From Chionoecetes opilio (lineage: Eukaryota > Arthropoda > Malacostraca > Decapoda > Majidae), in contig JACEEZ010015238.1 in NCBI GenBank assembly GCA_016584305.1, positions 1 through 64,000 on the forward strand: a stretch of 64,000 nt of DNA. Reading direction: 5' to 3'. A model generated the notes under the pieces. That model worked only from the letters and a program-made list of their open reading frames with translations. It had not been told where the DNA came from and ran no database searches. A program made the position numbers and the translations under genes. The number at the start of each line of letters is the position of its first letter. Position 1 is the stretch's first letter. Shown here piece by piece: positions 1-9,311 of this stretch.

Positions 1-164
1 AAGGAAGAAAGTATGTATATTAAGGGAAGCATACAAATAAAAAAGGTTGTCAGAGCCGAGTATTGCGCATCATTCATAGACGTCAATTGTTCGTTTGTTT
101 TGCTTCTGGTTAAATACTTGAATAGTGCCGCGATTCCTGAGAAAGACACAAGACAGGGCAGCTG

Positions 165-600
165 GCCACGCCTGTGATAGCATCATTGGACATCACCAGG
201 GCTCATAGTGTTCCCCCAAGGGATCCTCGCAGCCCTAAACAACAACAGCAGCCGCATAATAGTGGCGAGGCCAGCCAGGCTCACGGCAACTCATGGCAAC
301 ACGGCTGCTGACTGGATACCTGCCGCCCTTCGCCTCCCTTCGAGTCCCTTGCTATACACCTCCCTCCCCTTTTCCTTGCAGTGAACCTTTCTATTCCACG
401 ATCAGTGTATGTATTGGTAAGTAGTAAATTGGTTTTTCTGAAAGGCATTTCTAAGTATGTCAGTTCAGTATACCATGGCAGTTTATGTTTGGTGTTGTAT
501 AGTGCTGCGAGGATATCTTGGGGAACACTAAAAAAGCCCTGGTGATGTCCTATGATGCTATAACAGACGTGCAGCTGACCTGCCTTCTTCAGGAAGGCAC
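165..600. repeat. Foldback-type inverted repeat pair
   Basis: A block at about 172-235 (gatagcatcattggacatca, then ccaagggatcctcgcag) recurs in reverse complement at about 494-580, so the two halves could fold back across a 260-bp spacer. The right half plus its continuation to about 620 (cttcaggaaggcacaggtga, then ggcggatgac) is also present at 57438-57560, and the left half is present at 7263-7316. It is therefore a dispersed repeat family, not a local hairpin. I see no supported gene in 1-823. Confidence 0.6.
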
Positions 601-823
601 AGGTGAGGCGGATGACAGCGTGTTTGCCGTGAGGGGGCACGCCAGCCGTCGCCAGGATCACCCAAGGTGGTATAAGTGCAGGTAATATTTTAGTGTCCTT
701 TCCTGCCCTTATTAGTGGAGAGGTTTTATCCAGAAACCTTCAAAATTTCCTTCAGATACCTCTAAAACGTAATTATAAAGTGTGTGGTAAAATTTTGTTA
801 GGTTACCGGGAGGGTCGAGGAAT

Positions 824-1350
824 TAGTCCTTGAGCCAACCCCGGCCATATTTTGAAGTGAATGCTCCGGCGGGGGGAGTAATTCTCATTATGATTTTCCA
901 TTAGGGCCAATATCTCAGGTACCCAGAAAATGCATGATGGACATCTGAGAACGGTAGCTTGTCCCCGGGATGGACGCCATCTTTGAAACCACAAGCGCGA
1001 AAATGCCCATTTGGTGGGGTACATTGTTGCACGTGATCTGGACTTCTAGACTAGCATCGATGTGCGGTTGACGACCAAAATATAAAATCCAATTGTAACC
1101 GTCCTAAATAAAAAATAAAAATGAAGCATTTTGTTAAATAGATTAATTTATAAAAAAAATTATCGAAAAAAAATCATATATTTTTCAATATTTTATTATT
1201 AGACTTGTACTTTTTTTTAGTGAAACAACACTGGTATGTTTTTCCCAAATTATGCATTGTGCTACACCGTTATCTGTCTATAAAAATAACTCAAAAACTA
1301 AAAATATCACCCACCAGAGTGTCCCACAAAAAATATATGAAAAAAAAAGG
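824..1350 (+). repeat. Left terminal inverted repeat of the 824-4667 element
   Basis: Pairs in reverse complement with about 4140-4667. Shared landmarks are the run ggcggggggagtaatt, the sequence ccaccaaatgggcatttt, the AT-rich block with ttattattagacttgta, and the inner end cccaaattatgcatt. Similarity is roughly 80% by eye and fades beyond about 1350. Confidence 0.75.
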
Positions 1351-1552
1351 CATGCACTTTCCCAAAAACCGAAACTATGTCAGTTGGAATTTCCGCCGAT
1401 AATCAACCCACAGAACCCAGTCCGAAAGTGCCCGTCAGCTATTCTTATCTATAATTCTATTTCTATATCTCAGTCTGAGATTTTGTTTCCGGTGACCTGA
1501 TTATTTCTGATGGGGGGGGGGGGGGGGGGGAGGGGGGCTAAGAACTAAAGGA

Positions 1553-1618
1553 AACATGTTAGATGGCGCCACATACAACTCTATTATAGAGTTGTATTGT
1601 GGCGCCATCTAACATGTT
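1553..1618. repeat. Near-perfect palindrome inside the 824-4667 element
   Basis: Arms of about 32 bp (aacatgttagatggcgccac, then acaactctat) meet at a short ATTAT centre and differ only by a 2-base gap. A DNA or RNA strand of this segment would form an almost perfect hairpin. It lies just after a G run at 1512-1530 and before the coding remnant, and could be a minute inserted MITE. Confidence 0.8.
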
Positions 1619-1712
1619 CACTGATTTTGGATGAGTTTTGTCTATGTAAGCTAGCGAGCTTTTCGGATATCGGAGTAATCTAAACGTCAGGCTTTTTGTT
1701 CTTTCAGCTGAG

Positions 1713-3707
1713 ATGGCCGGGTGTCGAGCGAAACGGGCGAAGATTGAACCTGAGTCCGGAACGTGCATCCTGTCCCAGCAAGAAGTCGCCACTCTCTGAA
1801 ACTAAGCAAGGCAGCGGGCCCAACAGTTCTTGGAAGACATTGTGTGACGCCAGCCGCAGTTAGGAAACTTTTATCCAATTCAAAAGCTAGTCCAAGAAGG
1901 CGCAGTTGAACTTCCAATATTATTCCAATATTATACCATAGGGCTTGTAGATCAGACTTCACTCACAAAAACACCTAGCTACTTTGACCAATGCAGCTAG
2001 AAGTTCTTCAGTTTGATACTGGCGATGCGGTGCGACGGCGATCATCACGGGAAGAGACAGGATCAACTTCAACGTCTACGATGATAAATGCTTTTTTTTT
2101 TTTTTTTGGCCAGCGTGCTTCAAAATTCATAAAAGGCAGTCGTACCCGAAAAAACAGTTGTCTTGGCTGTTGAACTTCGAGCAGATAAGACAATAAGAGA
2201 TGCTGCGACAACTCGCAATGATGAGAGAGTTTTGGCATTCACTAAACGAGATATGGTTGCAGCTGAGGGCTCACTACCACTTCTCCTGCTATGGGAAATA
2301 CACACGGCCCCAAAAACCTCAAGTAGAAACTGACATTGAAGATAATATCGAGAAAAATGAAATAAATACGATGTAAAAATTCAATTTCAATTCGCACTGA
2401 CTTGTTCTTGAACCCGGGATTGTTCCAATAGTTGATGTTGCAACGATATCCTGTCTTCAGATACATTTTCAGTTAAATGTTCGGGGACTCCATCAAGAAG
2501 AATCTGCAGCGCACATTAAAAAGAGAGTTTGGAGAATCGCTCATCTTCTTCAATGTGAAACACCGTGTATACTTGATGCCCGATAATCTGACAAAGCGAG
2601 AGGATTGCTGCAGAGTGCGTAAACCTGAAAGCAAAAAGTGAAAGCATTTGAACGAACGGCTGCTTTCTCCAAAAACTGAAACTGCGGCGTCTCCTTGCTT
2701 GCAGCCAGACAAAGGAAAACGGGTTGTGTTTCTGACGGAGTCGTGGAAACTGAAACAAATCGCGGAAAAGCTAGGCAACAGAACACTGAAATTTGTCACC
2801 TGTGGTGAAAAATGTCTGGTACTGACCCGCGATAGGTGGAAGTTGGTGCAACACCTAAATGTAGCCACGAGGAAGCAGACACGCGTATGTTTCTCCACGC
2901 AAAGCACGCCGCTACCCACTACAAGACGATCATCTTGGGGGGCAGATGACACCGACGTTCTGATCATCATCTTCATCTCAGCAGAACCATCGATAGTCAG
3001 CTCTTCATCAGACGAGAACAAAGGTTCGAGTCAGAATGATTGACGTTGGAAAGTTGGCTGCGGTAAATTTGGGGGCTGGAGTTTGCAGTGCATTGCCAGG
3101 GCTTCATGCATGGAGGCGGTGTGACACTGTTAGTGCTCTGGCTAAACCAGGAAAGATAAAGGCTTTGAAGCTTGTGCAAGCGAATGATCTGTATCTCAAG
3201 CATTCACAGATTCTGGGATCTCGTGGAATGTACCAACAGACGTCTTCAATAGCATTCAGGCCTTTCACGTGTCAGCTGTACGCCCGGAACACGAAGATCG
3301 CGGTGCTAATTCACTCCGTTATCACATGTTCTGTGCAAAGAAGGGCCAGATCGAATCTGGACAATTGCCGCCTTGTGAAGATCCTTGATGCAGCATACGC
3401 TTAGGGCCAACTATCAGGGGGCTATCTGGCGACGCAGCCTTGAAACCTGCCAGACGTCCCAGCACCATCAGCAGGACATGGCTGGGAACTCGATGATGGC
3501 GGTCGCCCCAAAATCCGATGGATGGCGGGTTACCAGCTCCAGATGTCGTCTTGAATCTCATCTCATGCACATGCAGAAGGACGTGTCGACCGTCAGATTG
3601 CTCCTGCATACTGAATGGGTTTGAAGTGCACTGTTGTGTGTAAGCTGCAGGGATGCTCCAACATGGTGCAGGATGATGCTATCGTGGCTCAGGATGCCAA
3701 TGACTGA
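1713..3707 (+). pseudogene. Transposon protein: YHxxC motif, FEN1-like core, Cys-rich tail (frameshifted)
   Basis: The reading starts at ATG 1713 (MAGCRAKRAKIEPESG), seven bases after a pyrimidine-rich splice-acceptor-like sequence ending at 1706. In order, and in several frames, I read: RDMVAAE then HYHFSCY at 2246-2292, interrupted by one extra G; HEEADTRMFLHAKHA from 2866; DDTDVL at 2945-2962; IDVGKLAA from 3039; LPGLHAWRRCDTVSALA at about 3093-3143; NYQGAIWRRSLETC at 3409-3450; PAPDVVLNLISCTC plus more Cys pairs at 3533-3605; and KCTVVCKLQGCSNM up to a stop at 3705-3707. Many uncharacterised cnidarian and crustacean proteins carry such modules. The spaced E-A-D, D-T-D and C-D-T followed by a Gly/Lys-rich stretch resemble the acidic motifs and helix-turn-helix of FEN1/XPG nucleases. 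That is my inference; no DDE transposase is visible. At least five frame changes break it. Confidence 0.7.
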
Positions 3708-4139
3708 TGGCGACTCTGATGATTAACTTTTTGTGCACTGTATATTGTATAGCATATGGGTGTTCTCTATTTATAATGCAGGCCAAATTGCCTGAAAATC
3801 TTTATAGACCCGATAAACGGTTTAGCAAAATGTATAATTTTGGAAGATCATGCCGGTTTATTTGACTAAAACATGACATGTTCAATGATACCTCCGCTTG
3901 CTTATTAGGAATATACATCGTATGGTGTTAAAAAAAGCTCCATACGGGCTTTCCAAACTCTAGTAATGAATAATTAATATAATTGGCGGCCATTTTTTAA
4001 ATCCAAGATGGCACCAAAGTGCAGATTTCCTATGTAACAATTTTTCTGCCTGTATTAGATATCGTATGGTGTTAAAATCCTCTCCGTACGACATTCCTAA
4101 CTTGCGTTTATCGTCAGAATAGATAATGCCAGCGGCGGC

Positions 4140-4667
4140 CTAAGTCATTTTATGCTCTTTACATATATTTTGTTGTAAACTCGTGGTGGATGATATGTTT
4201 TTAATGTTGAGTTATTTTATAGCAGATAAAACGGTTGTAGCAAAATGCATAATTTGGGAAAATCAAACTAGTGTTGTTTCACTAAAAAAATACAAGTCTA
4301 ATAATAAAATATTTAAAAATATATGATTTTTTTTTTCGATAATTGATTTTTTTTAATAATTAATCTATAACAAAATGGCTTTATATTATTTTTTATTTAG
4401 ACGGTACACATTGGACGTATATTTTATTCGTCAACCGCACATCCGATAGCTAGTATAGAAGTCCAGATACATGTGCAACAATGTACCCCACCAAATGGGC
4501 ATTTTCGAGCTGGGTGGTTCAAAGATGGCGTCCATCCGGGCACTTTAAACTACCCTTCCAGATGTCATCCCCACCTTTTCTGACACTGAGACATTTGGTC
4601 TAATGGAAAATCATAATGGAATTACTCCCCCCGCCGGAGCATTACTTTTGGGCTGGCTCAAGGACTA
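4140..4667 (-). repeat. Right terminal inverted repeat of the 824-4667 element
   Basis: Reverse complement of 824-1350. Just inside it, the short block cggtttagcaaaatgtataa (about 3820) recurs in altered form near 4232, and tcgtatggtgttaaaa occurs twice (about 3917 and 4067). The 3' non-coding part of the element is therefore internally repetitive. Confidence 0.7.
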
Positions 4668-6850
4668 AATATGGGGGAGAGGGGTGGCAGTCAGTTCGTA
4701 CATAAGTTATTTCGGGACACTAAAAAGTGCGTAGTCTATATGAAACCATAGTCGTTTCGTACACTCAGCTCAGAGTTGAACTTGACTACTAGAGCTACGA
4801 AACATCAGGTATCTACGAAAAAAAAAAAAAAATCAAAATCATGTACGAAACTACTAACAAAACTGGGTACGAAACTCCCTGTAACCGTAGGAGGTTAGGT
4901 TGAATATCGGGGGGGGTCGAGGGCGGCAGAGCCTGCCCGTTTGGAGGTTCAATTTGGTTTAGGTTTGGAAGTTAGGGTTTTTATTTTACACTAGGACCGA
5001 AATTCCTACACAATTGGGAGTGTGGTTTCTATTTCCTTATTGGATTCTAGGGTATTTATAGTGTTTGCCCTACTCCCCCCCTTCCCCCACAAAACAATCT
5101 TGGGGACCCGGGGGAATGCGGGATATTTGGCTGGGATACAAAATAAGCATCGCAACCACATAGTTTTTGAGTTAGGGGTGTTGAAAAAATTTCCCCAGAT
5201 CTAGGGAAAATTAATTGGATTTCCCCTTCAGAGGTCCAGAGACGTGTGAAAACCTGACGATCCTCACAGAATGATGACCGAAGTGTCGAGAACCCCCCCC
5301 AACCCCCCGCTAGGAGTTAGGTTAATTTGTTTAGGGGGTTTTATTTGGTTAGGTTAGGTTAGATTTGGTTTGGTTTGGTTAGAATTGGTTAGGTTAGCTT
5401 AGGTTAGATTGGTTTGGTTAGGGAAATTTTTTTAGATAAAAGGAATTCCCCTAGATCTAGAGAATTTTACCCCCCATAACAATCTTAAATTAGTGTTTCT
5501 GACGCAAATTTGTTCCCCACCCAAAAAAACCTGCATTCCCACAGGTTCCCAAAACTTTTTTTGGGGGGAAGGGGGGAGAGTATGGGCAAACATTAAAAAT
5601 TTACTGATTCTAGGAAACATTCTTTCTAGGGACTTCCGTCGCAAATCATTACTTTTGGAGATAGGGAATGTTGTTTATAGGGAGGTGAGGCCCAAAGGGT
5701 TTTTTACGTCCGTCACACTTTTTTCCTTTTGACCTCCTTCACCTTTTCCCCCCTTTCCCGCGGACATTCTTTAATGAAATTTTTGGCTTTTTTTGGAGGT
5801 TAAGGTTGGGAAATAGGTTAGGTTAGTTAGATTAGATTAGATTAGATTAGTTTAGTGAGTCAAAGGGGGGTAGGTTTGTTTAATTTTATATCTCATACCC
5901 CCTTAAAAAAAAAAAGTTTTATTCCAAAAGTAGTGTTTTGTGACGGAAGCATAGAGGAACATTTTTTTAGAATTATTAAAGTGAACAGAAAAAACTTTCC
6001 CCAATTTGTGAAAGGAATTTCTGTCCTATTAAAAATTTTAAGGGTTTAGGTTTTTAGCTGTACTAGCTGGGTTAGGAAAAAAAATTTAGATTAGGTACTT
6101 TTCCTTAGAATGGGGAATTTTGACTCCCCCTACTCCCAAAGTAGTTGTTCGACACGTAATTGTTCCCAAACCCCCGAAAACTCGCTTTTCCAAAGCCCCC
6201 CTACTTTTTTGCGGGAAGGGTTTTGGGGTGGCTCTCCCCTTGGAAGGGGGAGATTAAGGGCAAATGCTAGAAATTTACCAAAACTAAAAAAAACAAAAGG
6301 GGTATGTGTGGGCATCGGGCTGGGTTTAAGTAATCAACCCCCAGAAAATGTTTTTCCCCTAGGACAAAATTTTTTCTACAAAATCATAGAGTATGGTTTG
6401 TTTACCTTAAGGATTCTTAGAAATTTCCCGTCTAAATTACTATTCGGAGATATAAGTGTTTTTATAGAAGAGAGTGAATAGGAAATGGGAAAAACTCAAA
6501 CCAAAACCTTATGCTCACTAAGACACAAAGTAACCTTTTTGACCGGTAAATTTGTTACTTCAAACTTTAAATTTGAGTAGAGATTATAAATGTTCTTTCC
6601 CTATTTTTTTGGTTTGGTAAGAATTTGGTCACTTTAAAAATTGTCGGAAATGCCTCTTTTGCGTTACCCCCCTCCAAAAAAAACCCTGGGGACCATCGGG
6701 AATTTTTGGGCGGGGAAGGGGGAAACAAGTTTTGTATGTGAGTAGTTTTATGTAGATGACGAAATTATACCCGGTTACAAGGGGATGTATAAGCTGAAAA
6801 TACATCAAAATAATAACCAAAAACCACAGATACCTCCCATTTTAGGGGTT
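4668..6850. other. Degenerate repeat field, partly Tigger-like
   Basis: No intact gene is visible. The segment at about 5610-5780 (ggattctaggaaacatt, then cgcaaatcattacttttgga) matches the interior of the Tigger-like element at 59380-59560. Weaker copies lie near 5035 and 6400. A second unit rich in C, G and A runs (ttcccccacaaaacaatctt near 5090) recurs inverted near 5520-5600 and again near 6190-6270 and 6660-6720. Homopolymer runs and indels dominate, so part of the decay may be sequencing error. Confidence 0.45.
5336..5426 (+). repeat. Degenerate TTAGG-type repeats
   Basis: The tract reads ttggttaggttaggttaga followed by variants of TTAGG, TTTGG and TTAGA. A related stretch (ggttaggttagttagattag) lies near 5818. 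TTAGG is the usual arthropod telomere unit, and AACCT-type arrays are common in decapod genomes. Being short, interrupted and internal, it is not a telomere. Confidence 0.6.
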
Positions 6851-7989
6851 CCCAAACCAACCTAACCTTAGGGATAACTGCAAAATGGGGCATTTCCGCG
6901 ATTTTTATGGACCATCATTCTAAAAATCAAAATATATAGGAAAAGAATATTTAAAAGTACACCAACCCTCTTTTCCCGACCTCCATTTCCCGGAATGGGA
7001 TTTCCCGGCAAAATCAGAGGTCGGGGTATGTCAGCCCCGGGACAAATTTCCCTGGTCCCGTCCGTAAATTGACAAAGTTTCCGGCGGTCCGAGCGCCCCT
7101 TTCACACTGGTCAGTGTCCGCGCCTCCCGCCAGGTGTCAGCATGCTCAGCGTGCTTTTTTATTTGGGTACACACACTCACTCCCCAAGACACACCCCCCT
7201 CCGGCAACACGCTTCATCCCCCTCCCCCTGTGCCTTCCTAGGAAACAGGTCAACTACATGCCGTGATAGAATAGGGACACCCCAGGGTCATAGTGTTCCC
7301 CAAGGGATCCTCGCGCACAAAAAAAAACAACAAAGGGTAAAAGTCCGGGGCGGGGAGCTGAATTGGGGGTTGCCTAAAAGTAAATCTAGATAGGTTTAAA
7401 CGTCCGGGTTAAGTAATGGCCTCGGACTGTTGGATTCCCGGACGATGCGGTTCCGGCCCAGTGCTCCCCCCTGTTGTCCGGGAAAACGGGGGTTGTGTGT
7501 AGTTCGTACTAAATTTACGGTTGAATCCCATTAACCAAAACTCCACTTTTTAACCTGAAAAACCCAAAATTCGCGTTAAAAAATGCCCCGGGGCAAAGGA
7601 AAAATTGAGGCGATGCAGGTCACAAGAGAAAAAAAGGTAGGCGCACATAAACATTTTGCTCTCTTGTCATTTTCGTATCCCCAAAAAGTATTGATTTGCA
7701 AGGGAAGCTCTTTTAAATTTTTTTTCTTAGAATCCTAAAAGGAAAATTAAACCATGGTCCCACTTGTGTGGGGAATTCGGCCCTAGTGTAAAATAAACTA
7801 ATGCCCATTTAGGTTGTGAGTTAAGATTTTTGGGATAAACCCTGCCATAAAATTTTTACTACCTTATGAGGACTAATCTTTTGTCATACATGTTTTTACA
7901 AACCTTTCAAGCCTCTTGGCAACTTAATTTTCCCAAAAAGGGGGGTTGGGTTTAAAAGGTTAAGTTTATTTTTTATTTTAAAAAAACTA

Positions 7990-8035
7990 AACCTAACCTT
8001 AACCCTTTAACCCTTAACCTAACCTAACCTACCCT
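7990..8035 (-). repeat. AACCT-type repeat tract
   Basis: Reads ctaaccttaaccctttaacc followed by cttaacctaacctaaccta. It is the complement of the TTAGG-type tract at 5336-5426, so the two tracts are in opposite orientation. Confidence 0.65.
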
Positions 8036-9236
8036 GGTGTGTCAGTAGGGAGGGTTTGGGCCCAGGGTCACTGATGTGAGGGCGCGGGGGGTTTCATTAT
8101 TTATTTTTTTTAAAATTTATTTCCGTGTTTTTCACAATAACGCTTCCAGGGGTTTTAAAAGGTTGTAGAAGACGTGTATGAAAAAGAGTCCTTCAAAGGT
8201 ATAACTAGAATGGCAGGGGCGAAAAAACGAATCTTAACCAAAAACAAACATCAGATTCTTTCAAAACATAAAAAGTATCAGAAAAATATAGTTTCTTTGA
8301 AAAAGGAGAGCGTTGATAAAGGAATCTTTACCGGTTAGTAAAACAACGGGTGGCTGTGATATATTTTTATATAAAGAAATTAAAAACAAAAAATGTGATT
8401 TTTTTGTCGGTTTATTTTGTTGTATTTGGTTGCCAGTGGAAAGCCCAGTTCTGTTAAAAAAAACCTTTATTATTGACAGAATGGGCTTTCACTGAAAACC
8501 TTTAAAACACGATTTGGTATATGTTTTTTCTTCTGGGGCATAATGTAGAAATTACCATTCATTTTGGGCTAAAAATTTAAACCCTACGATTTGGAAAATA
8601 TTCCCACAGGATTGGGGGGGCCGTCAACTACCCGGGCAGTGGGGCCGCTTTTTTCCAAATCGGGAAAAAAAAAGGGTTGCCTTGCCCGGGGAAGACGCTT
8701 GCGTCGCTCTGTAGCTAACCTTTGGTTTTTCCAAAATAATCATTGTGTTCCCACCCAAATTTAACAATTGGAAAGGGGAAAACTAACCGTGACAAAACTA
8801 AACCCAACCTGACGTTTCAAGAGGGAAAAAGGCGACCCTTTTTTTGTAGGCTTAAGGCCGGTTCCCCCCCACCCCTTCTAGGCCGCCGTTTCCGTAAAAC
8901 CCCCCAACAAGACGTCACCCTCTCACCCCTTGAGTGGTATTTTTGGTAACGGGGACAGTTTGACCTCCCTCGAGCAGACACCGCCGGGGGGAAGATGAAT
9001 TTATTTTTCTTTGTACGGGAGGGGGGGGGGGCGGGGGTGCGGCGACTTTATTGTGACGTCATTGTTTTTCAGTTTGTTGGCGGCCGTACAAAACGGGGTA
9101 GTGGGGAACCCGGGCTTTACACAACCCTCCGGGTGGCCCCCCGTTCGACAATATTTTTTGCCATTTTGTTTAGTTCTAGGTTAAAGGGTTTGGGAATAAG
9201 AAAATTTTACCCGAATATCACTAGAATTTACTGTTG

Positions 9237-9238
<2 letters not shown>

Positions 9239-9275
<37 letters not shown>

Positions 9276-9311
9276 TATATATTATATATATTATATTTAT
9301 ATATTTTTTTT
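9239..9311. repeat. AT microsatellite
   Basis: About 30 bp of uninterrupted TA repeats followed by imperfect tatatta units and a T run. Confidence 0.9.

Larger units (their letters stand above)
824..4667 (+). mobile_element. DNA transposon with >500-bp inverted repeats and a FEN1-like gene
   Basis: The left end reads TAGTCCTTGAGCCAACC and the right end is its inverse, ending GGCTGGCTCAAGGACTA. Both ends are flanked by AAT (821-823 and 4668-4670), giving a 3-bp target duplication. The inverted repeats stay alignable for about 500 bp (824-1350 against about 4140-4667) and include the stretches around CCAAATGGGCATTTTCG and AAGATGGCGTCCATCC. Between them lies a broken plus-strand gene (1713-3707). 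The long inverted repeats and short duplication indicate a cut-and-paste DNA element. I do not recognise a published name. It shares its terminal TAGT, its 3-bp duplication and its protein modules with the element at 36276-38274. Confidence 0.75.

Noticed and set aside
5336..5426. True telomere
   Set aside because: The tract is under 100 bp, highly degenerate and internal, with an opposite-orientation tract nearby.
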